A DNA stretch of 40,000 nt. It comes from Lachnospiraceae bacterium KM106-2. GTDB lineage: Bacteria; Bacillota; Clostridia; Lachnospirales; Lachnospiraceae. The notes under the pieces were generated by a model that saw only the letters and a list, made by a program, of their open reading frames with translations, searched no databases and was not told the origin of the DNA. The position numbers and the translations under genes are program-made. The DNA lies in NCBI GenBank assembly GCA_009731425.1, contig AP018794.1, positions 3,960,001 through 4,000,000 of the forward strand, in the 5' to 3' direction. The first letter of the stretch is position 1. Every line of letters starts with the position of its first letter. Positions 1 to 11,167 of this stretch are shown here, piece after piece.

Positions 1-2130
<2,130 letters not shown>

Positions 2131-2306
2131 AGAACAATGGAAGTCATTCATGAAATATAATGTGTAGTTTTGAAGATATGATCGTAAAGAAGCACTTAGG
2201 CAATAGCCTAGGTGCTTTTTTGGTTTTAGCAGAAGTGATCAATAGATGATTTTTTGTATATGAAATAAGTCGATCTATTATATAAATATATATAACAGGA
2301 GATCTT
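2131..2306. other. rRNA operon trailer and spacer; no 5S rRNA
   Basis: The spacer between the 23S 3' end and the decayed chemoreceptor holds a terminator (2190-2222) and an AT-rich stretch. No 5S rRNA or tRNA gene is recognisable here, although a 5S gene would commonly follow a 23S gene. A clear ribosome site (AGGAG at about 2297-2301) sits just upstream of the ATG at 2307. The sequence TATATAAATATATATAA before it could contain a -10 element, but no convincing -35 partner is visible. Confidence 0.6.
2190..2222 (+). terminator. Intrinsic terminator of the rRNA operon
   Basis: A 12-bp stem with one G-U pair, AAGCACTTAGGC / GCCTAGGTGCTT, closes on an AATA loop and is followed by a run of T. It lies about 60 nt after the 23S 3' end, so the transcript ends here without a 5S gene. 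Confidence 0.9.
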
Positions 2307-3751
2307 ATGAAGAGTATTAGAGGAAAGATATATATGAATTTAGCCGTGCTTAGTCTTATTGCATTTTCGTTAATTAGCTTACTGTTAGTATTGATGAAAA
2401 ATTTATATAATGGAAGTAGAGAAATAAGTGATAGCTATTTACAAAGTGTTTTGACACTAGGTGATATGCGACAAAGATTCCAGGAAATATCTTATTTAAC
2501 AATGACGCATGTAGTTACAACGGATTTAGAACAACAAGCTTCAATAGCATAGGTACATTGATGTTACAGATCGTGTTGTAAAAGCAAGTACTGAAAATAA
2601 TGATAAAGAAGCTGGAGAAATTGTAAATAAAGAATATAAAGCTATCGATGATAAAGTAGATGAATTATTAAAAACTATGGTATCTACAAATATTGATGGC
2701 GCTAATATTGCAATCAGTAACGAAGATAGAATATATACAAGAGTATTCAATCAATCAATTTTATTGGGAGTACTGTTTATGGGATCTATTATGGGTGCTT
2801 TAATTATTCTCATAAGAAATGTAATTAATCCACTATATAATGCAAAGAGTAAAATCAGAGGATGAGATGGGTGAACTTATTCAGGGAATTAATGTCTTTT
2901 TAGATACGTTACAATGAATTATGAAACAGATTGTTACACAGTCAGATAATTTGTCGCAAGTTGTTTCAAATGTAAATGAAGGGGTACATGTCGCAAATGT
3001 AGATCATGATGTAATTAATATGCAAAAAGAGGTAGATACTATTTTAGGATATACCGGAGACATGAGAAAACAAGCGAGTGAGCTAGAGCATAGAGCGGTT
3101 GAGCAAAGAGGACAGTCAACAGATATGATGAACAAGATCTCTGGCAACCTTCAAGATGCATTAACGAATAGTAAACAAGTAGAACGTATTAATGAATTGA
3201 CAGATGAAATTTTAAATATTTCTAATCAGACTAACTTATTAGCTTTAAATGTATCAATAGAAGCCGCAAGAGCTGGAGATGCCGGTGAAGGATTTGCCGT
3301 AGTTGCGGAAGAAATTAGAGTTTTAGCGGACAGCAGCCGTGAAACTGCAAATAATATTCAGAATATTAGTGAGGTAGTAAATAATTCAGTATTTGCATTA
3401 GCAGAGGGTGCAAATGCACTGCTAGAGTTTATTAATACTTCTGTAGTAAGTGATTATGAGAATTTTGTAAAAGCAGGACAGGAATATAGTAATAGCGCGG
3501 TATATGTTAATAAAGTTATGGATGGGTTTCATATTAAGACCCAAGAATTGAAAGATCTAATTTCATCTATGGTAAAAGCATTTGAGGAAATTTCCGCTTC
3601 CGTAGATGAGGGAGCTTCAGGTGTTGGAAATGTAGCAACAAGTACAACCACTTTATTAGATAATATGCGTAAAATCAGTGATCAGGCAGATATCAGTAGT
3701 CAGATCGCGGAAGCGCTGCAAGTAGAAGCAGATAAGTTTATTAGTGTATAA
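2307..3751 (+). pseudogene. Decayed methyl-accepting chemotaxis protein
   Basis: The reading is split over three frames. 2307-2552 encodes an N-terminal membrane helix and the start of a periplasmic helix bundle, ending at TAG. 2548-2865 continues in another frame and carries the second membrane helix (about 2745-2820) and the first residues of a HAMP domain. From about 2848 a third frame carries the HAMP end (EDEMGELIQGINVF), then an in-frame TGA at 2915-2917 where receptors usually have Gly, and then the signalling domain to 3751. That domain retains the hairpin tip (QTNLLALN, IEAARAGDAGEGFAVVAEEIR). The periplasmic part (about 110 residues between membrane helices) and the HAMP domain are both short for the family, which implies deletions as well as frameshifts. 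A C-terminal fragment could in principle start at ATG 2921, but it would lack the membrane anchor and has no good ribosome site. Confidence 0.85.
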
Positions 3752-3759
3752 TCGAAGAG

Positions 3760-3795
3760 TAGCAGGTACCATTTTGGAATACCTGCTATTTTTTT
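3760..3795 (+). terminator. Intrinsic terminator after the chemoreceptor pseudogene
   Basis: A perfect 9-bp stem, TAGCAGGTA / TACCTGCTA, has an 11-nt loop and is followed by seven T. It isolates the decayed receptor from the glucanase gene. Confidence 0.9.
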
Positions 3796-3841
3796 ATGCA
3801 TATTTAAAATATGTAAAAAATTTGCACCATTCAGAAAAATT

Positions 3842-3876
3842 ATTTCATTTATCCCCAAAAGTATTCTTTCTATAAT
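3842..3876 (+). promoter_or_regulatory. Promoter and candidate regulator box of the GH16 glucanase gene
   Basis: A perfect -10 box TATAAT lies at 3871-3876, but there is no recognisable -35 hexamer 17 nt upstream, as in activator-dependent promoters. Instead ATTTCATTT occupies 3842-3850, exactly 29 nt upstream of the -10 box. It is preceded by an A-rich run and followed by AAAA. The same 9-mer at the same distance precedes the GH94 gene, and a related version precedes the sugar-binding protein gene. Binding by the AraC-type regulator encoded at 12945-14552 is an inference. Confidence 0.6.
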
Positions 3877-3920
3877 GAAATCGTAACTAGAGATTATCTT
3901 ATAGAGAAGGAGATTATGTT

Positions 3921-6900
3921 ATGGGAGGAAACAGAAGTGGTTTACATTTTCACAAAAAGATACTTGCAGTACTTGTGTCGGTGTTGATGGTGGAATCATT
4001 GGTACCAGATGTATTTACTCAGACAGCTAGGGCAGCAACAGAGGAAACTCCAGTCAAGAATGAACAAATTGAAGTTACAACTAAGGAAAACGATCAGGAT
4101 GTGGACAGAAAGTGGCAGCTTGTATGGAATGATGAATTTAATGGGGATTCATTGGATAAGACAAAATGGGACTATCAAGTTGGTACCGGTGCTGAGTATG
4201 TAGAAGATGGTTGGGGTAACAAAGAACAAGAGTATTATACGGATGGTGAAAATGCTAAATTAGAAGATGGTAATTTAGTTATTACAGCAAAGAAAAATAC
4301 CGATGCGTCTAAATATGCCGGAAAGGCCTATACATCTGCAAGGTTATGGACCAAGGGCAGTATTGATGCAAAGGAGAATGGAACAAAAGAAGCAGGAACG
4401 AGTGGGGGACCTGCACTTTATGCAAAGAAGTATGGAAGATTTGAAGCATCTATGTCACTTCCCAAAGGAACCGGATATTGGCCAGCTTTTTGGTTAATGC
4501 CAGCTTATGATAAGTATGGTAGCTGGGCCTCCTCTGGAGAACTTGATATCATGGAGGCAAGAGGAAGAGAGACCAATAAAGTTGATGGTACCGTTCATTA
4601 TGGAGATGTATGGCCAAATAATAAATCCAATGGCGGTCATTATGAGGATGCAGATTTCGATATTACGAAAAAGCATTTATATGCAGTTGAGTGGGAGCCA
4701 GGAGAGATTCGCTGGTATGTTGATAATAAGCTATATTATAAAACAAGTGAATTCTATTCACTAGGTAGCGGAAATGCAGAAAATTATACTTATCCTGCAC
4801 CATTTGATCAACCATTTTATATCATATTAAATCTTGCTGTCGGCGGAAACTATGATAGTGGTCAGCTAGATACAAGTATTGATCAAGGCCAAATGAAGGT
4901 TGATTACGTAAGAGTTTACGATAAAGTAGATGATGATAATCAGGTTGGAAATTATGATGAAAATGTATTGCCAACGGTTAAGGAAGTAGGGGAGCTCCAT
5001 GGCGGAACTGGGAATCTAACTGCTTCTTCGATGGAATCCATTAATAAGGTGGTAAATGATTATGCAACGGAGAGTTCAGATGGTTGGGATCTTCTTGCTT
5101 TAACTGGATTTGGAGGTAAGGCAGATGCAACCTATGAAGAAGGTTGCGCAAAGATTAAAATCTCGAATCCAGGAACACAGGATTACTCTGTGCAGCTTAC
5201 ACATAAGCTTCCATTAACTTATGGTTATGGATATCACGTATCGTTTAAGGCAAAGGCAGCATCCAATCGATCCATTAAGATGAAATTGGGTGAAGCAGGT
5301 GGCGGTTATGCTGCATATACAGATACTTCATCCTTTGATCTAACGAGCGATTGGAAGGAATATAACTTTGATTTTAAGATGCTAAGTAATACGGATGATC
5401 AGGCAAGACTGGAAATGAATTTAGGTCTTAATAGTTCCACCGTTCAAATTAAGGATGTTGTTGTTCAGACTACAGGAAAGATCAAAGAACGAGGAGAAAA
5501 CGAGTCTAAAGAGCCAACTGCAGTAGGTCAGCAGATTTACAATGGAACCTTCGATCAGGGAAATAAGGTCAATGAACAGAATAAATATACGAGATTAAAA
5601 TACTGGAATGTAACAGAGGCTGATGCAACGGTAGATTCTCAAAAGAGAGAGGTAAAACTTATATCTGATGGTACATCTAACAGCGCTGCTTTAACACAGA
5701 AAGGAATCCAGCTGTTAAAAAATGATAACTATAAGCTTACCTTTAAAGCAAGAGCAGACGAGGTTAGAGATCTTACCGTTCTTATAAAGAAAGCAGATGG
5801 TACTACATATAATTCGAAAAAGATTGCTTTGACAAAAGAAGATCAGGAATATGAAATGTCATTTGACATGACGGAACCTAAAGATGATATGGCGGAGGTA
5901 TCATTCGTAGTAGATAAGGACACCACACCCGTTTATTTGGATGATATATCATTAATTCGAACGACTAATAATAACGTCGACTATTCCAATGTAAAACTCT
6001 ATTTAGTAGAGAACGGCGATTTTAAGGCAGGATTAGCCGGTTGGAACAAATATCAGACAGATGCCGGTGTTGATCAAGTTGGAGATGAGAATGTAGCATG
6101 GGTTGCAGCTGCACCATGTGAGCAGGATTATGATAAGATGCTATTGTATAACGATCTTTCCTTTAGCCAAGGAATTCAATATACGATGAATTTTAAAGCG
6201 AAAACAACGAGCAGTAAGAAACAGAAGATTACCTTACGGATTCAAAGAGAAGGCGGTGATTGGAAGTCAGTACTGGATGAAGCATTTGATGTTACGGATC
6301 AGTGGCAAGATTATCATTATACCTTTACGCCAGACTTTTCTGGAACACTTAACTTGAAATACTTATTGGGCGGAGTAACAGAAGGATGTAACTTAAATTT
6401 AAAAGATGTTGAATTATATGTGACGCAGAAGCCATTATTACGTTCTGGATTTTTATATGATCAAGAGAGCAGTAAAGTGGGAGAAGATGTATCCATCTCC
6501 TATGTCGATCATGATGGATGGGCACAAGCTTCCGGTAAGAAGATCTATGTGAATAAGAAAGAAGTTTCAGAGGATGATTTTAAGATCAATCAGGAAAAGG
6601 GTCAACTAATCCTAAATAAGGATTTATTTAAAGAGCCTGGTAACTACTCCATTGCGGCTGCAACAGAAGGATATGATAAATCAAATGTAGCAACTCATAC
6701 CGTACATGATGCTAGTGGTAATCTATTAGTGAATGGATCCTTTGATAATGAGCTAAATGGCTGGGGCAGCTATTTTACCAATAACTGCGGACAAGTTACG
6801 GTAACAGAGGATAAAGAAGCAAAGGTATCCTTTATCTGGCATGAGGGTAATACGTGGGACCTACAACTTTATCAAGAAAATATCGCATTACAGAAAGGTA

Positions 6901-7874
6901 AGAAGTATCAGATTCAATTTGCAGTTAGATCTTCCATTGATCGAGATATTACCGTTGAGTTTGGAAAAGCAAGCGGAGCTACTCCATTAGCAACTGTATC
7001 ATTAACCAAGGATAAGAAAGTTTATTCCTTTACTTATGATGCAACAACAGATGAGACTGCTAAAATAAACTTCTTAATGGGAAATGTAAATGGATGTTGT
7101 AATGATAATAATCCACATGATATTTACTTAGATGATGTATCCGTAAGTGAAGTAAAGAAAGAAGAAGCTTCGCCTAGTCCAGATCCAACGCAAGAGCCAG
7201 AAAAGAAGCCAGAAGAAACGATAAAACCAACGGAGAGTGAGAAGCCTGTTGTAAGTCCTCAAAATAGTGCGGCTCCAACAGCACCAACATCAACACCAGC
7301 AGAGACGATTAAGCCAAGTGAAAGCCCTGTGAATACAGTAACGCCAACACCAGTACCACAGACTAAGCTTAAGGTAGGAAAGCTTCATGTGGTTAAGCAG
7401 ACGGCCAATAGTATTAAGGTTTCCTGGAATAAGAATAAGAATAAGAAAGCATCTTCCTATGAAGTACGTATTTATCAGGGAAAGAAATGTATGATCAAAA
7501 AGACAACGAAGAAGAATTCTTATACATTTAACAAGTTAAAACCAGCAACCAAATATGTGATTAAAGTAAGACCGGTAAAGGGAAGTGGTCAATCACTTAC
7601 TTGGGTAACTGCACCTTTAAAAGTAACAAAGATCTCGATTAAAAAGAACGCCAAAGGCGGTTACCAAGTTCGCTGGAGTAAAGTATCCGGTGCATCGGGA
7701 TACCGAGTACAATTAAAGATGAAGAATAAGAAGAGTAAACAGAGTAAAGATGTAGCAAGCAAGACATCTTATCGTTCTAAAGCAAATACAGTTTCTATTG
7801 TTATTCAGTCTTATAAAAAGATTAATAACAAAAAGGTTTACTCTGCAGTATCAAAGACGATAAAGATGAAATAG
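3921..7874 (+). CDS. Secreted multidomain GH16 endo-beta-1,3-glucanase (laminarinase type)
   Basis: This is an extracellular endo-acting beta-glucanase of 1317 residues. A signal peptide covers about residues 1-39 (basic start, hydrophobic core, TARAA end). The GH16 domain spans about 65-335 and contains the catalytic motif ELDIME (E207, D209, E212) and the flanking WPAFWLMP. Between the RLWTKG strand and the YGRFEA strand lies a Gly-rich stretch of about 27 residues that most relatives lack. Four beta-sandwich segments resembling CBM4/9 follow (about 351-519, 536-680, 694-830 and 930-1075). A small domain at about 837-928 resembles DUF1533-type modules. A Pro/Thr/Glu linker (about 1080-1147) leads to a very basic fibronectin-III-like end. 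There is no sortase motif or S-layer module. The start is the ATG 9 nt after AAGGAG. Beta-1,3 specificity is inferred from the motif and neighbours; lichenase-type activity is the alternative. Confidence 0.9.
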   Translation: MGGNRSGLHFHKKILAVLVSVLMVESLVPDVFTQTARAATEETPVKNEQIEVTTKENDQDVDRKWQLVWNDEFNGDSLDKTKWDYQVGTGAEYVEDGWGNKEQEYYTDGENAKLEDGNLVITAKKNTDASKYAGKAYTSARLWTKGSIDAKENGTKEAGTSGGPALYAKKYGRFEASMSLPKGTGYWPAFWLMPAYDKYGSWASSGELDIMEARGRETNKVDGTVHYGDVWPNNKSNGGHYEDADFDITKKHLYAVEWEPGEIRWYVDNKLYYKTSEFYSLGSGNAENYTYPAPFDQPFYIILNLAVGGNYDSGQLDTSIDQGQMKVDYVRVYDKVDDDNQVGNYDENVLPTVKEVGELHGGTGNLTASSMESINKVVNDYATESSDGWDLLALTGFGGKADATYEEGCAKIKISNPGTQDYSVQLTHKLPLTYGYGYHVSFKAKAASNRSIKMKLGEAGGGYAAYTDTSSFDLTSDWKEYNFDFKMLSNTDDQARLEMNLGLNSSTVQIKDVVVQTTGKIKERGENESKEPTAVGQQIYNGTFDQGNKVNEQNKYTRLKYWNVTEADATVDSQKREVKLISDGTSNSAALTQKGIQLLKNDNYKLTFKARADEVRDLTVLIKKADGTTYNSKKIALTKEDQEYEMSFDMTEPKDDMAEVSFVVDKDTTPVYLDDISLIRTTNNNVDYSNVKLYLVENGDFKAGLAGWNKYQTDAGVDQVGDENVAWVAAAPCEQDYDKMLLYNDLSFSQGIQYTMNFKAKTTSSKKQKITLRIQREGGDWKSVLDEAFDVTDQWQDYHYTFTPDFSGTLNLKYLLGGVTEGCNLNLKDVELYVTQKPLLRSGFLYDQESSKVGEDVSISYVDHDGWAQASGKKIYVNKKEVSEDDFKINQEKGQLILNKDLFKEPGNYSIAAATEGYDKSNVATHTVHDASGNLLVNGSFDNELNGWGSYFTNNCGQVTVTEDKEAKVSFIWHEGNTWDLQLYQENIALQKGKKYQIQFAVRSSIDRDITVEFGKASGATPLATVSLTKDKKVYSFTYDATTDETAKINFLMGNVNGCCNDNNPHDIYLDDVSVSEVKKEEASPSPDPTQEPEKKPEETIKPTESEKPVVSPQNSAAPTAPTSTPAETIKPSESPVNTVTPTPVPQTKLKVGKLHVVKQTANSIKVSWNKNKNKKASSYEVRIYQGKKCMIKKTTKKNSYTFNKLKPATKYVIKVRPVKGSGQSLTWVTAPLKVTKISIKKNAKGGYQVRWSKVSGASGYRVQLKMKNKKSKQSKDVASKTSYRSKANTVSIVIQSYKKINNKKVYSAVSKTIKMK

Positions 7875-7882
7875 TAAGAAAA

Positions 7883-7917
7883 GAAGGATGTCTCCTAAGG
7901 AGCATCCTTCATTTTTT
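7883..7917 (+). terminator. Intrinsic terminator of the glucanase gene
   Basis: The stem GAAGGATG / CATCCTTC is extended by CTCC / GGAG and followed by ATTTTTT. It makes the GH16 gene a separate transcription unit from the phosphorylase operon behind it. Confidence 0.9.
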
Positions 7918-7959
7918 GCTGATTGTTACGAAGAGGTAAAATATTTACACCTTATAACA

Positions 7960-7999
7960 AAAATATTTCATTTTGAGTAAAATATTCATTTGTTATAAT
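7960..7999 (+). promoter_or_regulatory. Promoter and candidate regulator box of the GH94 operon
   Basis: The -10 box TATAAT is at 7994-7999. The element ATTTCATTT at 7965-7973 lies exactly 29 nt upstream of it, the same word and spacing as in front of the GH16 gene. TTGAGT at 7973-7978 is a possible -35 hexamer, but its 15-nt spacer is short, so activation by a bound regulator is plausible. The ribosome site AAGGAG (8008-8013) sets the ATG at 8023. Confidence 0.6.
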
Positions 8000-8022
8000 T
8001 TGATAAAAAGGAGAAGTGATGT

Positions 8023-10722
8023 ATGAAAACAATAGAATATACAAATATAGCAGGTAATTTTAAACTAGATGATCCAGAGTTAAATCAAGATTTATATTTT
8101 CCAATTGCAAATGAATCAGGAGTTATGGGAAGTATTACACCAGATCTAGGTGGTGATCTAAAGACAGGTCAGAATAGCTTTTTACTAGAACCAGTGAGCG
8201 TAGAAAATTTACATAATAACAAGAATACAAGAAACTTTTGGTGTGTCTTTGAAGACGGTACCCCTTGGTCAGTATGTGGAAGATCAGCAGAACAACAGGC
8301 AAAGTTATTTCAAGAGGAAAAAGAGAACACAACATTAGAAGCGGGATTATTATGGCAGGAGGTAACGAGAACTTCCAAGAAATATGGAGTCAAGGCAAAG
8401 GTAACCTCATTCGTTCCTAGTCAGAATATCCCCTTTGAGTTAATGAAGGTTTCGATTAAAAATGAATCGGATCACACTATCGTTTTCCGTCCAGTAGCAT
8501 CGATACCAGTCTATGGACGATCAGCAGATAATATTAGAGATCATCGTCATGTAACTTCATTATTACATCGAATCAGGGTTGTAGATAATGGTGTGCTCGT
8601 GACACCAACGTTAAGTTTTGATGAGAGAGGTCATCAGAAAAATGAAGTGACTTATGGAGTATTTGCAAGAAGTGCAAGAGTATCTGTGAATGGATATTAT
8701 CCAACGGTAGAATCTTTCCTTGGGGAAGGGGGAACCTATGAAGTACCAAGGGCGTTATACAGTAAAGAGATGCCTGTTTATGAGGAAGGATATAGTTGTA
8801 ATGGCAGGGAAGCATTAGGAGGAATCTCGTTTGAAAGCTGCTCGTTAACTCCAGGTGAGGAGGTTCAGTTTATCATCGGATTAGGTTTTGGTTCAGAGGA
8901 AACGCTGCAGGAACAGCAAAGGAAATACATTAAGGCAGAGGAGTTTGAACATTTACTTGAGGATACGAAAAAGGAATGGGAGAAAAAGATAAATATTCAT
9001 TTTGCAGCAGGTGATGAGCGTTTCGGAAAGTGGATGCAATGGGTAAATGCGCAGCCAATTCTTCGAAGAATTTATGGATGTTCCTTTTTACCACATCATG
9101 ATTACGGAAAAGGTGGAAGAGGATGGAGAGATCTGTGGCAGGATTGTCTGGCGCTTCTTATTATGGATCCGAAAGGAGTACGCCAGATGTTACTTGATAA
9201 CTTTGGCGGAGTACGCTTTGATGGAACCAATGCAACGATTATTGGTAATAACCAAGGCGAATTTATTGCAGATCGTAATAATATAACAAGAGTCTGGATG
9301 GATCATGGAGTATGGCCGTTGATCACAACGAATCTCTATATTCAGCAAAGCGGTGACATTCATTTACTGCTTGAAGAGAATTCATACTTTAAGGATCCAC
9401 AATATATGAGAGGAGATAAAAAGGATATTTTGTGGAAGCCAGAACAAGGCAATCAAGTTAGATGTGAAGACGGAACTATTTATCGAGGAAATTTACTAGA
9501 GCATCTACTACTTCAGCACCTATCCTCTTTTTACGATGTAGGCGAACATAATCAGATTCGACTAAGAGGAGCAGATTGGAACGATGCTATGGATCTTGCC
9601 AAAGACCGGGGTGAAAGTGTTGCTTTTACTGCTATGTATGGAGGAAATTTTATTACATTAGCAGAATTGGTTGAGGAGCTGTCACGCAGAGGAACGAAAG
9701 AGATTGCAGTGGCAAAGGAAATAGTACCATTGTTGCAGTATGATAATTGCAATATGGAGAGTGTAAAATCAAAGGTAGAGCGTTTTCAAGAGTATTGTGA
9801 GAATACGATTCATACCATCTCAGGAGAAAAAGTTTCCATAGAGTGTGATTGGTTATCCACACAGTTACGTCAATTCGGACAATGGATTAAAAAACATATC
9901 ACAGAAACAGAGTGGATTACGGATGAGAAAGATCATTCTTGGTTTAATGGATACTATGACAATGCAGGAAAGCGAGTAGAGGGAGATCATACAAACGGAG
10001 TCAGAATGATCCTAACGAGTCAGGTATTTGCAATTATGTCTCATACAGCAAGTGAGGAACAGATTAAGAAGATCATTGAGGCAGCAGATGCTTACCTTTA
10101 TAAGAAAGAAGCAGGGGGATATCGACTTAATACAGATTTCCATGAAATAAAGATGGACTTAGGAAGAATGTTTGGATTTGCTTATGGAACCAAAGAAAAT
10201 GGTGCAGTATTCTCGCATATGGCCATCATGTATGCGAATGCTCTATATTCTAGAGGATTTGTGAAAGCGGGATTTAAAGTAATGAATACATTATATGAGC
10301 ATTGTCTCGATTTTGAGAAGAGTCATATCTATCCGGGAATTCCAGAATATATCGATGCAAGTGGACGTGGGATGTATCACTATTTAACAGGAGCTGCAAG
10401 CTGGTTTATGCTTACTGTATTAACGCAAATGTATGGTGTGAAAGGCCATATGGGGGATCTTGTAATTGAACCAGGTCTTACGAAGGAACAATTTAGAGGA
10501 GGCTGCAAGACCGAGGTAGATTGTATGTTTGCAGAACGTAAGATTCATGTGACATATGAGAATAAAGAAAATTTAGAGTATGGGCAATACCATATTTGCA
10601 GTGTGAAGACAAATATTGAGCAGATTGAAGTAGAAAATGCAAGGATAAGAATTAGCAGGGAAGAATTAGTAACGACAAATAAAGATCAAGTAATCGAGAT
10701 TGTAATTCAATTAGGAAAGTAG
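8023..10722 (+). CDS. GH94 phosphorylase, probably laminaribiose phosphorylase
   Basis: This is a cytoplasmic inverting phosphorylase of 899 residues with no signal peptide. GH94 enzymes split a beta-linked glucose disaccharide with phosphate into glucose 1-phosphate and glucose. The N-terminal half is a beta-sandwich domain, followed by an alpha/alpha barrel. The conserved motif GADWNDAMD (DWND at residues 518-521) carries the proposed general acid, and GRGWRDLWQD and HNGYYD-like segments form the phosphate and sugar pocket. The length is nearer to laminaribiose phosphorylases (about 900) than to cellobiose phosphorylases (about 810). The setting, between a GH16 glucanase and a GH161-like phosphorylase, also favours a beta-1,3 substrate. 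Cellobiose specificity cannot be excluded from sequence alone. It is first in an operon with the cupin (8-nt gap) and the kinase/regulator genes. Confidence 0.85.
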   Translation: MKTIEYTNIAGNFKLDDPELNQDLYFPIANESGVMGSITPDLGGDLKTGQNSFLLEPVSVENLHNNKNTRNFWCVFEDGTPWSVCGRSAEQQAKLFQEEKENTTLEAGLLWQEVTRTSKKYGVKAKVTSFVPSQNIPFELMKVSIKNESDHTIVFRPVASIPVYGRSADNIRDHRHVTSLLHRIRVVDNGVLVTPTLSFDERGHQKNEVTYGVFARSARVSVNGYYPTVESFLGEGGTYEVPRALYSKEMPVYEEGYSCNGREALGGISFESCSLTPGEEVQFIIGLGFGSEETLQEQQRKYIKAEEFEHLLEDTKKEWEKKINIHFAAGDERFGKWMQWVNAQPILRRIYGCSFLPHHDYGKGGRGWRDLWQDCLALLIMDPKGVRQMLLDNFGGVRFDGTNATIIGNNQGEFIADRNNITRVWMDHGVWPLITTNLYIQQSGDIHLLLEENSYFKDPQYMRGDKKDILWKPEQGNQVRCEDGTIYRGNLLEHLLLQHLSSFYDVGEHNQIRLRGADWNDAMDLAKDRGESVAFTAMYGGNFITLAELVEELSRRGTKEIAVAKEIVPLLQYDNCNMESVKSKVERFQEYCENTIHTISGEKVSIECDWLSTQLRQFGQWIKKHITETEWITDEKDHSWFNGYYDNAGKRVEGDHTNGVRMILTSQVFAIMSHTASEEQIKKIIEAADAYLYKKEAGGYRLNTDFHEIKMDLGRMFGFAYGTKENGAVFSHMAIMYANALYSRGFVKAGFKVMNTLYEHCLDFEKSHIYPGIPEYIDASGRGMYHYLTGAASWFMLTVLTQMYGVKGHMGDLVIEPGLTKEQFRGGCKTEVDCMFAERKIHVTYENKENLEYGQYHICSVKTNIEQIEVENARIRISREELVTTNKDQVIEIVIQLGK

Positions 10723-10730
10723 GGGTAAGG

Positions 10731-11138
10731 ATGGAGATTGAGATTTCGAAGTTTCAAGAAGAAGGTTATCAGCCGATTGTAGATTATAAGACATGGAGAG
10801 TTGCTGTATTAAAGTATTGTGAAGAGCTAGAGATACAGAATTTAAAAACAATGCAAAAGCATATGGAATCCGATGAAGTATTCGTTTTATTAGAAGGATC
10901 CTGTACATTATTTTCTGCGGGGAATGGAGAAAATCCCGCAGAGATCAATGTTTGTAAGTTGGAGCCACTTCGTACTTATAATGTAAAGCAAGGAGTATGG
11001 CATACTCATACCCTTGAGAAGGGTGCGAATGTGCTGATCGTAGAGAATGTGGATACTTGTGATGAGAACTCTCCAACAAAAGAGTTGTCGATAAAACAGA
11101 TAAAAGAATTGCAGGAAATGTATAAAGATATAGTATAA
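10731..11138 (+). CDS. Small cupin-fold protein of unknown function
   Basis: This 135-residue soluble protein has a single cupin domain. Visible signs are the first cupin strand block (MESDEVFVLLEGSCTLF) and a second block with VKQGVWHTHTLEKGA. The histidines in WHTHTL and the acidic residue in the first block could bind a metal, though the usual HxH of motif 1 is reduced to a single H before MESDE. The C-terminal tail (about residues 105-135) is charged and helical. It is 8 nt downstream of the GH94 gene and 29 nt upstream of the sensor kinase, so it is co-transcribed with both. A role in sugar or sugar-phosphate binding, or in anomer handling, is possible but not shown by the sequence. Confidence 0.8.
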   Translation: MEIEISKFQEEGYQPIVDYKTWRVAVLKYCEELEIQNLKTMQKHMESDEVFVLLEGSCTLFSAGNGENPAEINVCKLEPLRTYNVKQGVWHTHTLEKGANVLIVENVDTCDENSPTKELSIKQIKELQEMYKDIV

Positions 11139-11167
11139 TAGAATAAAAAACAAAATGGGGTATGTTC

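Noticed and set aside
2921..3751. A stand-alone cytoplasmic chemoreceptor starting at ATG 2921
   Set aside because: The frame continues upstream through HAMP-like residues to a TGA, and no good ribosome site precedes the ATG. A remnant of the broken receptor gene is the simpler reading.
11162..11167. ATG 11162 as start of the sensor kinase
   Set aside because: Only 1 nt separates it from the GGGG ribosome-site core; ATG 11168 is better spaced.
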